Source: Synergistaceae bacterium
GTDB lineage: Bacteria > Synergistota > Synergistia > Synergistales > Synergistaceae
Direction of reading: 5' to 3'
Length of the DNA stretch: 46,455 nt
Assembly (NCBI GenBank): GCA_031289775.1
Contig: JAITOY010000066.1
Span: 1 to 46,455, forward strand
How positions within the stretch are numbered: position 1 is the stretch's first letter; every line of letters begins with the position of its first letter. Of the stretch, positions 17,363 through 25,127 are shown piece after piece. Both the position numbers and the translations under genes were made by a program. Under the pieces are notes generated by a model. That model saw only the letters and a list, made by a program, of their open reading frames with translations. It did not search any database and was not told where the DNA came from.

Positions 17363-18520
17363 CTACTGTATGACAAGCTCGCCGTGCAGAGCACCGGCCT
17401 CGTCAATGGCCTGAAGAACCGCTATAAGGTCGCGAGGCGATGCGCCTACCGCGTTCATAGCCGCCGTCAGATCTTCCACAGTTGATGTGGCAGGAAGCTC
17501 TACGAGATGAGGGCGTTCCTCGTGCGCAGCGACGTCCGTCTGCGGAGTGACGACTGTGCTGCCGCCGCTCAGCGAGTTGGGCTGGCTCACCTGTGGATTC
17601 TCACGAACCTGAACGGTCAAGTTGCCGTGGGCCACGGAGACGTTGCCTATCTTGACATTCCCGCCCATCACTATCGTACCTGTGCGCTCGTTCACCACTA
17701 TTCTGGCCGCAGCGTCTGGAGTGATCGACATCCCCTCTATGGAGGCGATAAAAGCGGACGGGGAGCCCATGTAGCTCGAAGGCACCATCACTTCCACACG
17801 CCTCGCGTCGGAGGCGTGCGCCACGTTTCCGAACCTCTCGTTGATGACGGAAGCCACCCTCTGCGCGGTCGTGAAGTCGGATTGGCGCAGAAGAAGGTTC
17901 ACGGCGCCGTCGTTTGCGTACTCCATATCCACGCCCTGCTCGACTATCGCGCCGTTTGGTATGCGGCCCACAGTCACGACGTTTTTCTTCGTGGATGCCC
18001 CGGAACCCGAGTCAGTCCAGCCTCCAAGCGTGAGCGGCCCCTGCGCCACGGCGTATACCTGCCCGTCCGCCGCCTTCAGCGGGGTCTGGAGCAATACGCC
18101 GCCCTCGAGGCTTTTCGCGTCGCCTATGGCGCTCACCATAACATCCGTATTTTGTCCGGGGAGGAGGAAGGGGGAGAGTTGACACGTCACTGTAACTACA
18201 GCGGCGTTTTTACTTCTTACCTGCTTCGCGTCGACGGTCACGCCGAACTGCTGCGACATGTTCGACATCATCTGCATCGCCATCTGCCCTTTATCGCCGG
18301 TTCCCTGAAGCCCGACAACAAGCCCCATCCCTATGAGCTGGTTATCGCGGACGCCCTCGACCGTCGCTAAATCCTTCAGGCGAACTGTAGGTTGCGTCGC
18401 GGCGCCTGAGACGCCCGAAAAAACTACGAGCGCGATAAAGACAACCAGAACGAGACAGGCGATCCGGCTGGATGCGTTAAAATATCCGATTTTATTTTTC
18501 AGAGTTTTCAAGTTCATCAC
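17363..18520 (-). CDS. flgI: Flagellar P-ring protein FlgI
   Basis: Periplasmic ring protein around the distal rod. An N-terminal hydrophobic segment (about residues 20-40, ending SGAAT) acts as a Sec signal peptide. VRLKDLATVEGVRDNQLIGMG and VVGLQGTGDK are the diagnostic start of the mature protein, and NERTGTIVMGGNVKIG lies near the C-terminus. It is 385 residues, a normal length. GTG 18520 and ATG 18517 are both possible starts after GAGGTG. It begins one base after the flgH stop. Confidence 0.95.
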   Translation of the reverse strand: MMNLKTLKNKIGYFNASSRIACLVLVVFIALVVFSGVSGAATQPTVRLKDLATVEGVRDNQLIGMGLVVGLQGTGDKGQMAMQMMSNMSQQFGVTVDAKQVRSKNAAVVTVTCQLSPFLLPGQNTDVMVSAIGDAKSLEGGVLLQTPLKAADGQVYAVAQGPLTLGGWTDSGSGASTKKNVVTVGRIPNGAIVEQGVDMEYANDGAVNLLLRQSDFTTAQRVASVINERFGNVAHASDARRVEVMVPSSYMGSPSAFIASIEGMSITPDAAARIVVNERTGTIVMGGNVKIGNVSVAHGNLTVQVRENPQVSQPNSLSGGSTVVTPQTDVAAHEERPHLVELPATSTVEDLTAAMNAVGASPRDLIAVLQAIDEAGALHGELVIQ

Positions 18521-18521
18521 C

Positions 18522-19109
18522 TCAGAATATCATCTTCATAATCTGGCTGATGATTCCAGGGCGCTGTGATGCCGAGATAGTTCCCTTGCCGGCCACCACT
18601 ATCTCGGCGTTCGCCACCCTTATGCTTTCGACCGTATTGTCGTGAGTCACGTCCTGAGGACGCACGACGCCGGAGAAACGAACGTTCATCTTCTCACCCG
18701 CGCTCGTCAGAAGTCTGTCGCCCTGAATAACCATGTTGCCATTCGGCATCACATCCACAACGAGACAGCTGAAGCGAGCGTCGATCGTTTTCGTGCGCTC
18801 TATCGTGGTGTTGCTGCTCATAGCGGACGAGGAGCCGAAACCAAACGCCCTTATGAAGTCCAGGATGCCAAAGCCGGAGTTTACGTTTTCGTCGGTTGTC
18901 TTGCTCGAACTTGTCTGGCCCTCGTCGCTGTCGTCGATGTCCTCGTTGACCCTCACCATTATGACGTCGCCCACGCCCGACGCCTTGCGGTCGGCAAAGA
19001 GACTGCCGTTGTTATCCCACAAAGAGCTGGCAAAAAGCGGCAAGGCTGTCGCTACGATCACTAAAGCCGCCAAAAAAACCGCAAGTTTCCCTGTTTTCAA
19101 CATTTTCAT
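18522..19109 (-). CDS. flgH: Flagellar L-ring protein FlgH
   Basis: Outer-membrane ring protein, 195 residues. SLWDNNGSLFADRKASGVGD and the VGDVIMVRVNED stretch are typical, as is the C-terminal GVVRPQDVTHDNTVES with VVAGKGTIS. It has a signal peptide ending PLFASS but no lipobox cysteine, whereas enterobacterial FlgH is a lipoprotein. Its presence shows that the cell has an outer membrane. Confidence 0.94.
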   Translation of the reverse strand: MKMLKTGKLAVFLAALVIVATALPLFASSLWDNNGSLFADRKASGVGDVIMVRVNEDIDDSDEGQTSSSKTTDENVNSGFGILDFIRAFGFGSSSAMSSNTTIERTKTIDARFSCLVVDVMPNGNMVIQGDRLLTSAGEKMNVRFSGVVRPQDVTHDNTVESIRVANAEIVVAGKGTISASQRPGIISQIMKMIF

Positions 19110-19149
19110 TCGGGTTCCCTCCCCACAAGCTCAAGACAGATCTCTTTTT

Positions 19150-20091
19150 TTAATTATTGCCGTTAATTGCTACGAGTCCGACGTCCACTACGGTGCCGGA
19201 CAGAACTTTCCTCGTTGAAAGGTTTCTTACCCTGATAATGTCCCCCAGCGCGCCACGCTGAAGGGCGATGCCCTGCACCTCGACGCCGAGGCCGTTTACC
19301 GACGCGATAAGCTTTACGGAGCAGCCTGACCTGATAACCGCCTTGGAGTCCACGTCGCTCGTCGCGATAAAATTGCCCGGCATAACCGCCTTGCGCAACG
19401 TAAGGCGGCTAAGCGGCCCCGAATCGGAGATAAGCGGCGTCGTCATGCCCGCCATGCCAATGCGCACGGCCAGAATTGAGGGGTCTATCCTCGCCTCACG
19501 CGCAATCGCCTTTGTAGCATAGACGACCGGTTGATACCAGCGAACTTTTATCTGTTTGTTAGACTTCCGCCCATCCTCGTCGAAGAGTTTGACGGTGAGG
19601 GATCTCGCGCCTGGCAACACCCTCGGCGGCAGGGAAAACTCGCCCTTTGCGGGGTTCTCTGACTCAAGGCCCTCAACCGCTATTCGCCATTCCCACGCCG
19701 TCATCGCTCTCAACTCGGACGCGACAGCGGACTCAGGACTCACGATAACTACGTCTGGCATTCTGACAGCAACGGACGCGCCAACGAACTTTGTCCCGCC
19801 GAGGGCCGCTACGACGTCATCGCGGCTGAAACTTCCGTTCAGCGGACTAATAAGCGCCATGGACGCGCTGTCGATAAAATCGTCCGGGCCGTAGAGGGCG
19901 GCGTACTCGCCGAGGTAAAACGAACCTTCCCTCGCCTCTATAGTAGCGGGGAACTCAATTTTCAGATCCTCTGCCGATGCCGGCAAAACCGCCATAAACA
20001 TTGTAAAAAGCGCGAGCGCGAACACAAGGGCCGCCGCGTTTTTTTTCGAGTTCCCGGTTCGATTTGAACGAAGCGCGATCATGGCAGTCAT
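19150..20091 (-). CDS. flgA: Flagella basal-body P-ring formation protein FlgA
   Basis: Periplasmic chaperone for FlgI assembly. It is 313 residues with an N-terminal signal peptide (hydrophobic about 19-40, ending ASA). The C-terminal half has the SAF-like region: LRKAVMPGNFIATSDVDSK, then a VKLIASVNGLGVEVQGIALQ strand set and IRVRNLSTRKVLSGTVVD at the end. The N-terminal half (about 45-190) is longer than in E. coli. Placement between flgG and flgH agrees with its role. Confidence 0.9.
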   Translation of the reverse strand: MTAMIALRSNRTGNSKKNAAALVFALALFTMFMAVLPASAEDLKIEFPATIEAREGSFYLGEYAALYGPDDFIDSASMALISPLNGSFSRDDVVAALGGTKFVGASVAVRMPDVVIVSPESAVASELRAMTAWEWRIAVEGLESENPAKGEFSLPPRVLPGARSLTVKLFDEDGRKSNKQIKVRWYQPVVYATKAIAREARIDPSILAVRIGMAGMTTPLISDSGPLSRLTLRKAVMPGNFIATSDVDSKAVIRSGCSVKLIASVNGLGVEVQGIALQRGALGDIIRVRNLSTRKVLSGTVVDVGLVAINGNN

Positions 20092-20104
20092 CGTCTTATG
20101 AGCT

Positions 20105-20893
20105 TTAACGCCTCAGGTTGTTCGCTATCCGAAGGAATTCGTCTGCGGTGGTTATCGTCTTCGAGTTCGCTTCGTACGCTCTCTGGGCTACGATCATCTC
20201 GACCATCTCCTCAACCACCTGTACGTTGGACATCTCAAGAGCCCTCTGTTCCAGCATGCCAAAACCCTCATCGCCCGGGTTGCCCACTATGGGCGCACCG
20301 CTTGCGGCAGTCTCTATGAACAGGTTTCTCCCCATCGACCTCAACCCGGCCGGGTTGATGAAGCGGGCCAGCTCGATTTGCCCGATTTCCTCTGGTTCCA
20401 TGTCGCCAGCAACCCGCACAGTCATCGCGCCGGTCGGGCTGACCGTGAAGTCCGTCGCGCCCTCGGGAATGACGGCGCCCGGATCCATAAGGTAGCCGTC
20501 GTGCGTGACTATCTGCCCATTCGCGTCTATCTTCCAGTTGCTGTCGCGCGTATAGGCTATCGTCCCGTCAGGCATCGTCACCTGAAAGAAACCCTCCCCG
20601 GTAATCGCCACGTCAGTGGGGTTATCCGTGGTCTGGAGGGATCCCTGCATGAACATCCTCGTTGTGCCGACTACCTTCACGCCGAGACCCACCTGAATTC
20701 CGTCCGGAACCATGGAGTCGGGTTCGACGGGCGCGCCGGGCTCCCTGTTGATCTGGTAGATGAGATCTTGAAAATCAGCGCGAAGTTTCTTGAACCCCGA
20801 CGTATTGACGTTCGCGAGATCGTTTGAAATTACGTCGAGGTGCGTCTGCTGTGCTATCATGCCGCTTGCGCCGGACCAAAGTGAACGAAGCAT
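20105..20893 (-). CDS. flgG: Flagellar distal rod protein FlgG
   Basis: 262 residues, the exact family length. It begins MLRSLWSGASGMIAQQTHLD, followed by SNDLANVNTSGFKK. The mid-part has GEGFFQVTMPDGTIAYTRD and the C-terminus VVEEMVEMIVAQRAYEANSK. It is exported by the type III apparatus without a signal peptide. A GGAGGTATT site precedes the ATG. Confidence 0.95.
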   Translation of the reverse strand: MLRSLWSGASGMIAQQTHLDVISNDLANVNTSGFKKLRADFQDLIYQINREPGAPVEPDSMVPDGIQVGLGVKVVGTTRMFMQGSLQTTDNPTDVAITGEGFFQVTMPDGTIAYTRDSNWKIDANGQIVTHDGYLMDPGAVIPEGATDFTVSPTGAMTVRVAGDMEPEEIGQIELARFINPAGLRSMGRNLFIETAASGAPIVGNPGDEGFGMLEQRALEMSNVQVVEEMVEMIVAQRAYEANSKTITTADEFLRIANNLRR

Positions 20894-20969
20894 TCCGTAA
20901 TACCTCCGATTTTATATAAACGCTAATATTTGCCTGAATAATATTTTCCCCCCGAGCGCCGCTCTTTTA

Positions 20970-21791
20970 CTATGCCGGCTTGCCTACGGAGGTGAATAGC
21001 CTGCTCGTGAGTTCGTCCTGGATCGACACCACGCGACCTGCGGCTTCATAAGCCCTGTTCGCCTCGATCATCCTGACCATCTCTGGGACGATGTCAACAT
21101 TAGAGCGTTCGAGCGCGCCGCCAACGATGTCGCGGTTCCCGACAACCGGCTCTGGCTCCCCTGAGCCTGGCGTTTCAGAGAGGAGCGAACGCCCCTCCTG
21201 GTGAAGGTAGGTGGGCGCCGTGAAGTTCACGACCTGAAGGGCTCCTACTACGGCGTTATCACCGTATATCTGCCCCGCCTCGTCCACGAAATAGTTTGCC
21301 GCGTCGCCGAGGGCTATCCTGCCGGCAACGCCTACTACAAACTCGCCTTCGTGAGTCATGAGCTCGCCCGCGGGCCCTTTCTGGAAGTGCCCCGACCTCG
21401 TGTAGAACTGATTTCCATTGTTGTCCTCGACTACGAAAAAGCCGTCGCCGTTTATCATCACGTCAAGTGTGTTCTCGGTCATCTGCACGACCCCCGGCTG
21501 AAGCGTCATGACCGTCTCGCTGAGGACGTTGGCGAGTGGTATTGTGCCGATGGGAACGCGCCCGTTGACGTAGGGGATAAATTTCCTGTCCCCAAGTTCC
21601 TCGTTAAGCGCTTCGTCCACTACCGTGTAGCGCTCAACCCTGTCCATCAGAACCTCCGGGAACGATTTATTCACTGCGACCCTGCTGCGGAAACCTGATG
21701 TGTCGACATTCGCCAGGTTATTGCCTATCACGTCAAGCATCTTCTCCTGAACCAGCATCGCCGAAGCTCCCTCGTATATCCCTCTGAACAC
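20970..21791 (-). CDS. flgF: Flagellar rod protein FlgF (FlhO-like)
   Basis: 273 residues from a GTG start with GGAGGAG upstream. It begins MFRGIYEGASAMLVQEKMLD followed by GNNLANVDTSGFR, and has INGDGFFVVEDNNGNQFYTR and a C-terminal VPEMVRMIEANRAYEAAGR. Divergence from the FlgG pattern and its place before flgG point to FlgF. It corresponds to B. subtilis FlhO, which is also encoded next to an mreB-type gene. Confidence 0.88.
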   Translation of the reverse strand: MFRGIYEGASAMLVQEKMLDVIGNNLANVDTSGFRSRVAVNKSFPEVLMDRVERYTVVDEALNEELGDRKFIPYVNGRVPIGTIPLANVLSETVMTLQPGVVQMTENTLDVMINGDGFFVVEDNNGNQFYTRSGHFQKGPAGELMTHEGEFVVGVAGRIALGDAANYFVDEAGQIYGDNAVVGALQVVNFTAPTYLHQEGRSLLSETPGSGEPEPVVGNRDIVGGALERSNVDIVPEMVRMIEANRAYEAAGRVVSIQDELTSRLFTSVGKPA

Positions 21792-21848
21792 GTCGTCTCC
21801 TCCAAACCTGGCATATGATTGGGGAATTCCAGTTCTCCCCGCCGTTTT

Positions 21849-22889
21849 TTACCTTCGTCTGCCGCCCCTTCTTATTGCCGAGAGAACCGTACCCGACTCC
21901 TTGAACTTATCGAGTGTCTGAAGGGCCCTTCCGGTTCCAAGCGCTACGCACTCCATCGGCGATTCGGCTACTATGGCCTCTATTTCCGTCTGCTGCGTTA
22001 CGAGCGCCGGCAAACCTCTCAGGAGAGCGCCTCCACCTGTCAGGATCACTCCCCTGTCAATAATATCGGCTGCCAGTTCGGGCGGCGTTAGCTCTAAAAC
22101 GCGTCTTATTCCATTAATTATTGTGCCGATTGATTCCTCTATCGCTTTCGACACGTCGGTGCTAGTTATAGTGATCTGGCGCGGAAGGCCGTGAATCAAG
22201 TCCCTGCCTCTTATATTCATGCTCAGTTCTTCCGTGATATCGGGAAAACACGCCCCGATGCGCATCTTGAGATCCTCCGCTGTCTGCTCGCCAATCGCCA
22301 GGTTGAACTGCTTTCTCACATAACGCGTGATCGCCTCGTCGAATTTATCGCCGCCCACTCTGAGGGACTCCGATATGACGATGCCGCCGAGGGAAATAAC
22401 CGCGACATCGGTCGTGCCGCCCCCTATGTCGACGATCAGGTTTCCTCGCGGCTCCGCAATGTCGAGCCCGGCGCCGATCGCCGCCGACATAGGCTCCTCA
22501 ATGAGGTAAGCCTCCTTAGCGCCCACCTCGAGCACCGCCTCGAGCACGGCTCTCCGCTCGACATCCGTAGCTCCGGATGGAACGCATATCATGACGCGAT
22601 GGCGCATTATCCTCTCCAGACCTTGCGTGACCTTTCTGATGAAGAGTCTGAGCATCACTTCCGTCATCGTGTAGTCGGCGATGACTCCGTCCTTCAAGGG
22701 GCGCACGACCGTAAGATTTCCAGGATTGCGTCCGAGCATCTGTTTAGCGTCGTCACCAACCGCCAGGATCTTTCCGCTGTTCTGATCCATCGCCACAACA
22801 GAAGGCTCTCTCAGAACGACGCCCTTATCCTTTATAAAAATAAGCACCGTCGCGGTACCCAGGTCAATGCCTATATCCTTTCCCCACAC
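21849..22889 (-). CDS. mreB: Rod-shape-determining protein MreB/Mbl
   Basis: Actin-like cytoskeletal ATPase that guides side-wall synthesis. DIGIDLGTATVLIF is the first phosphate loop, VVDIGGGTTDVAVISLGGIV in slightly shorter form the second, and ILTGGGALLRGLP the adenosine motif. I choose the GTG at 22889 because GAGAGGTG stands seven bases upstream and the protein then starts MWGKDIGIDLGT, as in the family. A GTG at 22928 would add 13 unusual residues with three cysteines. It leads the flagellar rod and ring genes. Confidence 0.93.
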   Translation of the reverse strand: MWGKDIGIDLGTATVLIFIKDKGVVLREPSVVAMDQNSGKILAVGDDAKQMLGRNPGNLTVVRPLKDGVIADYTMTEVMLRLFIRKVTQGLERIMRHRVMICVPSGATDVERRAVLEAVLEVGAKEAYLIEEPMSAAIGAGLDIAEPRGNLIVDIGGGTTDVAVISLGGIVISESLRVGGDKFDEAITRYVRKQFNLAIGEQTAEDLKMRIGACFPDITEELSMNIRGRDLIHGLPRQITITSTDVSKAIEESIGTIINGIRRVLELTPPELAADIIDRGVILTGGGALLRGLPALVTQQTEIEAIVAESPMECVALGTGRALQTLDKFKESGTVLSAIRRGGRRR

Positions 22890-22945
22890 AGGGCAACACC
22901 TCTCAAGCTGCTTGCAGAATTCGCCCACTTCTTCAGCGACAATTC

Positions 22946-22951
22946 ATTATA
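22946..22951 (-). promoter_or_regulatory. -10 element for mreB-flgFGAHIJ
   Basis: TATAAT is read on the minus strand. No good -35 is present at 17 bases. A small dyad GATAAA/TTTATC lies just upstream (about 22953-22970). The expected start near 22939 leaves a leader of about 50 bases before the GTG at 22889. Confidence 0.4.
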
Positions 22952-22999
22952 TGATAAAAAACGATTTATCGCTTACACTCGAACCAACTTTCCATTGTC

Positions 23000-23737
23000 C
23001 TACTCCGTACTTGTCTGCGCAAGAGGCGCTGGCGGGATCGCCTGGTTGATGTTAACGGAAGGGGTCTTTATCTCGATCGTCTTTATCGACCAGACCAGGA
23101 TGGTGATGGCTATCAAAATTGAGGCGAAACCTATTACGTTCGCCAGTGTATAGCCGTGGATCCTGTTGTTCGAGTCCTTTATCTCCCGGGCCAGCCGCTC
23201 GATCCGTCCCTCCGCTTTTTCGTTGTCGTCCCTGAAACGTGCCTCGGTTCTTTCGGTGCTCTCTTTTATGGATCTTATCAGGAGCTCCGTCTCCCTCATG
23301 CTGGCTTCGATCTTGAGGATCGTCTCATTCCTGTTGGTGTCGATAAGCAGCTCCGTTTTTTCACGATTGTTTTCGATGAGGAGGGCCGTTTCGTTGCGGA
23401 ACGCCTCAACTAGCGCCCGCGTCAACTCTCGGGTGTGCTCCGTTGTGGCGTCCATTCGCTTCATGCACTCGTTAACGCGCATGTCTATGACTTCGAGTTT
23501 AGCCGAAACTTCGTACCCAACCGCTTCATATCGGTTCCACTGCCGAGCGCTCTCGCGGAGTGACGCGCTCAGGCCCGCGCCGCCTTCGTATTGTTGTTCG
23601 CCCAGTTCGATTGATTGGGTGTTGATTCGATCCGCCGCCGCAATCAGATTCACTAAACTTATAGCGCCAGCCGTACCGCCCGACGCCGCTGAAGCTGCCG
23701 CTATGTCGGACGCCCCGTTTGTCTCCGACGTTCTCAT
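23000..23737 (-). CDS. Membrane-anchored coiled-coil protein with 11-residue repeats
   Basis: Unrecognised, 245 residues. The N-terminal 35 residues are small and polar (Ala, Ser, Gly). Residues 75-195 are a long charged helix. Within it, 115-180 is six consecutive 11-residue units with the pattern x-E-T-x-L-L-I-x-x-x-R (for example NETALLIENNR, EKTELLIDTNR), a hendecad pattern expected to give a right-handed coiled coil. A single transmembrane helix follows at about 199-217, then a short proline-containing tail. It starts three bases after the stop of the 23741-24082 gene, with GAGG before the ATG, so the two are surely co-translated. Confidence 0.75.
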   Translation of the reverse strand: MRTSETNGASDIAAASAASGGTAGAISLVNLIAAADRINTQSIELGEQQYEGGAGLSASLRESARQWNRYEAVGYEVSAKLEVIDMRVNECMKRMDATTEHTRELTRALVEAFRNETALLIENNREKTELLIDTNRNETILKIEASMRETELLIRSIKESTERTEARFRDDNEKAEGRIERLAREIKDSNNRIHGYTLANVIGFASILIAITILVWSIKTIEIKTPSVNINQAIPPAPLAQTSTE

Positions 23738-23740
23738 TTG

Positions 23741-24082
23741 CTAAACCTCGTCGAGTATGTCATCATTATTTTCGTCGTCCGGCGACTTCGAGAAATTGAT
23801 CAGGAATTCACCGACAATTTTTGAAGTCCGTTTGCTCATGAGGACGCCGACCTGAAGCTCTTTCTCGACGTCGTTCCTGCCCTTGGCAAATTTTCTCTTT
23901 ATCTCGTCGTCGCTCTCAGGCTTGTAATCTATCTCCGTAGGCACGACAAATGAGTCGACGACAAAATTGCACAGGATATCCCCGTTAGTCGCGCTCACAC
24001 CCCATACGCCGGTGGCTGGCACTATGCGATATGTCGCGGATTTGCTGAAGCGAAATGTGATTTTTTCATCGTGTTCCGCCAT
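23741..24082 (-). CDS. Small acidic protein paired with the coiled-coil gene
   Basis: Unrecognised, 113 residues, cytosolic. A beta-rich N-terminal half (ITFRFSKSATYRIVPATGVWG, then GDILCNFVVDSF) is followed by a charged linker and a segment VEKELQVGVLMSKRTSKIVGEF predicted as strand plus helix. The VGVLMSKRTSKIV part recalls small widespread uncharacterised bacterial proteins of the same overall layout. The tail is very acidic. AGGAGGT stands eight bases before the ATG. It is the first gene of a two-gene unit with the membrane coiled-coil protein. Confidence 0.72.
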   Translation of the reverse strand: MAEHDEKITFRFSKSATYRIVPATGVWGVSATNGDILCNFVVDSFVVPTEIDYKPESDDEIKRKFAKGRNDVEKELQVGVLMSKRTSKIVGEFLINFSKSPDDENNDDILDEV

Positions 24083-24279
24083 TAGAATACCTCCTTTATT
24101 ATGAGAATGAAAAAATCATATAGCAAACGAGTCCCCTTGGAAAGGGCCGATTTATTGTTAGAAGCATAAAGGATAAAGATTGAAATCCAGTCTGCGTCTG
24201 CGTTCCCGAGCTGCAACATGTCGTGAGCATGAATTAATCAGCGTTTCTCTTGTCTGCGCACCTTCGCCGACAGGTCTTC

Positions 24280-24879
24280 TCACTTCGCCAACAGCGACTT
24301 TCCGATATCAAACGCCCTGCCGGCCGATTCTCCGAGCTTGTAATACGAGCTGGCGGTCTTGAGCGGAGTGAAGGAGAGGGGCGAAATTTTTAGCGGATCC
24401 GGCTGTCCGTTTTCGTCGAGACAGTCCTCACTGAACCACGACGCGACTATCTCCCCTATGAACATGTCATGGCTGCCGAGCTCTACTCTGTGTCGCAGCC
24501 TGCACTCGAGGCACAGGGGGAACTCGTCCACGATAGGCGCGTCCACGAGCTCTCCGCGTTTAGGCGTGAGCCTGGCGCGTTCGAATTTGTCCACGTCGCG
24601 CCCGGAAGCCATTCCGCAGAAGTCGATTTCTTTCGCGAGACTCGCGGGAGGTACGTTCACCGTGAACTCTTTTTTCGCTAGGATCGCGGTGTGTGTATAC
24701 CTCTCCCTGCGGACGGATATCTGCACAGACGGCGGTTCGCTGCAGCAGAGCCCAGCCCAGGCGAGCGTGGCGATATTTGGGCGTCTGTCCTTATCGTATG
24801 TGCCGCATAGCACTATTGGGGTGGGTAACAGGAATGTGTAAGCGCCAAGGTTCTTCTTTCCGGGAATAATTTTGCACAA
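24280..24879 (-). CDS. Flavin reductase-like FMN-binding protein
   Basis: 199 residues. LPTPIVLCGTYDKDRRPNIA, followed by TLAWAGLCCSEPPSVQISVR, is the FMN-binding split barrel of the flavin reductase-like (DIM6/NTAB) family. FTVNVPPASLAKEIDFCGMASGRDVDKF and LECRLRHRVELGSHDMFIGEI continue the pattern. These proteins bind FMN and reduce flavins or act as small flavoproteins; the partner is unknown. The start is unclear. TTG at 24879 follows AAAAGGGG with almost no gap, while an ATT codon nine bases further has better spacing. Confidence 0.85.
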   Translation of the reverse strand: MCKIIPGKKNLGAYTFLLPTPIVLCGTYDKDRRPNIATLAWAGLCCSEPPSVQISVRRERYTHTAILAKKEFTVNVPPASLAKEIDFCGMASGRDVDKFERARLTPKRGELVDAPIVDEFPLCLECRLRHRVELGSHDMFIGEIVASWFSEDCLDENGQPDPLKISPLSFTPLKTASSYYKLGESAGRAFDIGKSLLAK

Positions 24880-24937
24880 CCCCTTTTGCGATAAAATTAT
24901 GTCGCGACTACTTGCCTTATAGTGAAATTATAACACC

Positions 24938-24976
24938 AGTGCCGGAGGTGCGTGTAATCTGCGCGCCTCCGGCACT
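24938..24976. terminator. 15-bp GC-rich hairpin in the flavin reductase/dctP divergent gap
   Basis: AGTGCCGGAGGTGCG (24938-24952) pairs with CGCGCCTCCGGCACT (24962-24976) with one wobble that is a U-G pair only on the plus strand. The loop is nine bases. There is no U-tract on either side. It sits between divergent genes, so it is not an ordinary operon terminator. It may insulate the two promoters or be a processed leader structure. Confidence 0.4.
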
Positions 24977-25043
24977 AAAGTTCGCGCGTCCCGAGTTTAT
25001 CAGCAAACCAAGGGGAAAAAACACGCCAGAGACTTGCAAATAG

Positions 25044-25052
25044 TGGTAAAAT
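25044..25052 (+). promoter_or_regulatory. Extended -10 for the dctPQM operon
   Basis: TGGTAAAAT is an extended -10 about 76 bases before the dctP start. The leader contains two overlapping stems: CCCCG/CGGGG and CCGAAAA/TTTTCGG (25076-25101). They cannot form together. The ribosome-binding site AAAGGAGAG follows. Confidence 0.4.
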
Positions 25053-25127
25053 ATGCGCTATCTAATCGATTGCCCCCGAAAACGCCGGGGAAAATTTTCG
25101 GCTATACAAAAAAGGAGAGTGTGTAAA

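Noticed and set aside
17507-18370. 287-codon plus-strand frame opposite flgI
   Set aside because: Antisense shadow rich in His and Arg with no start signal; flgI is certain.
20050-20072. GGTTCGATTTGAAC string resembling a tRNA T-arm
   Set aside because: It lies in flgA coding sequence and no acceptor or anticodon arm can be built around it.
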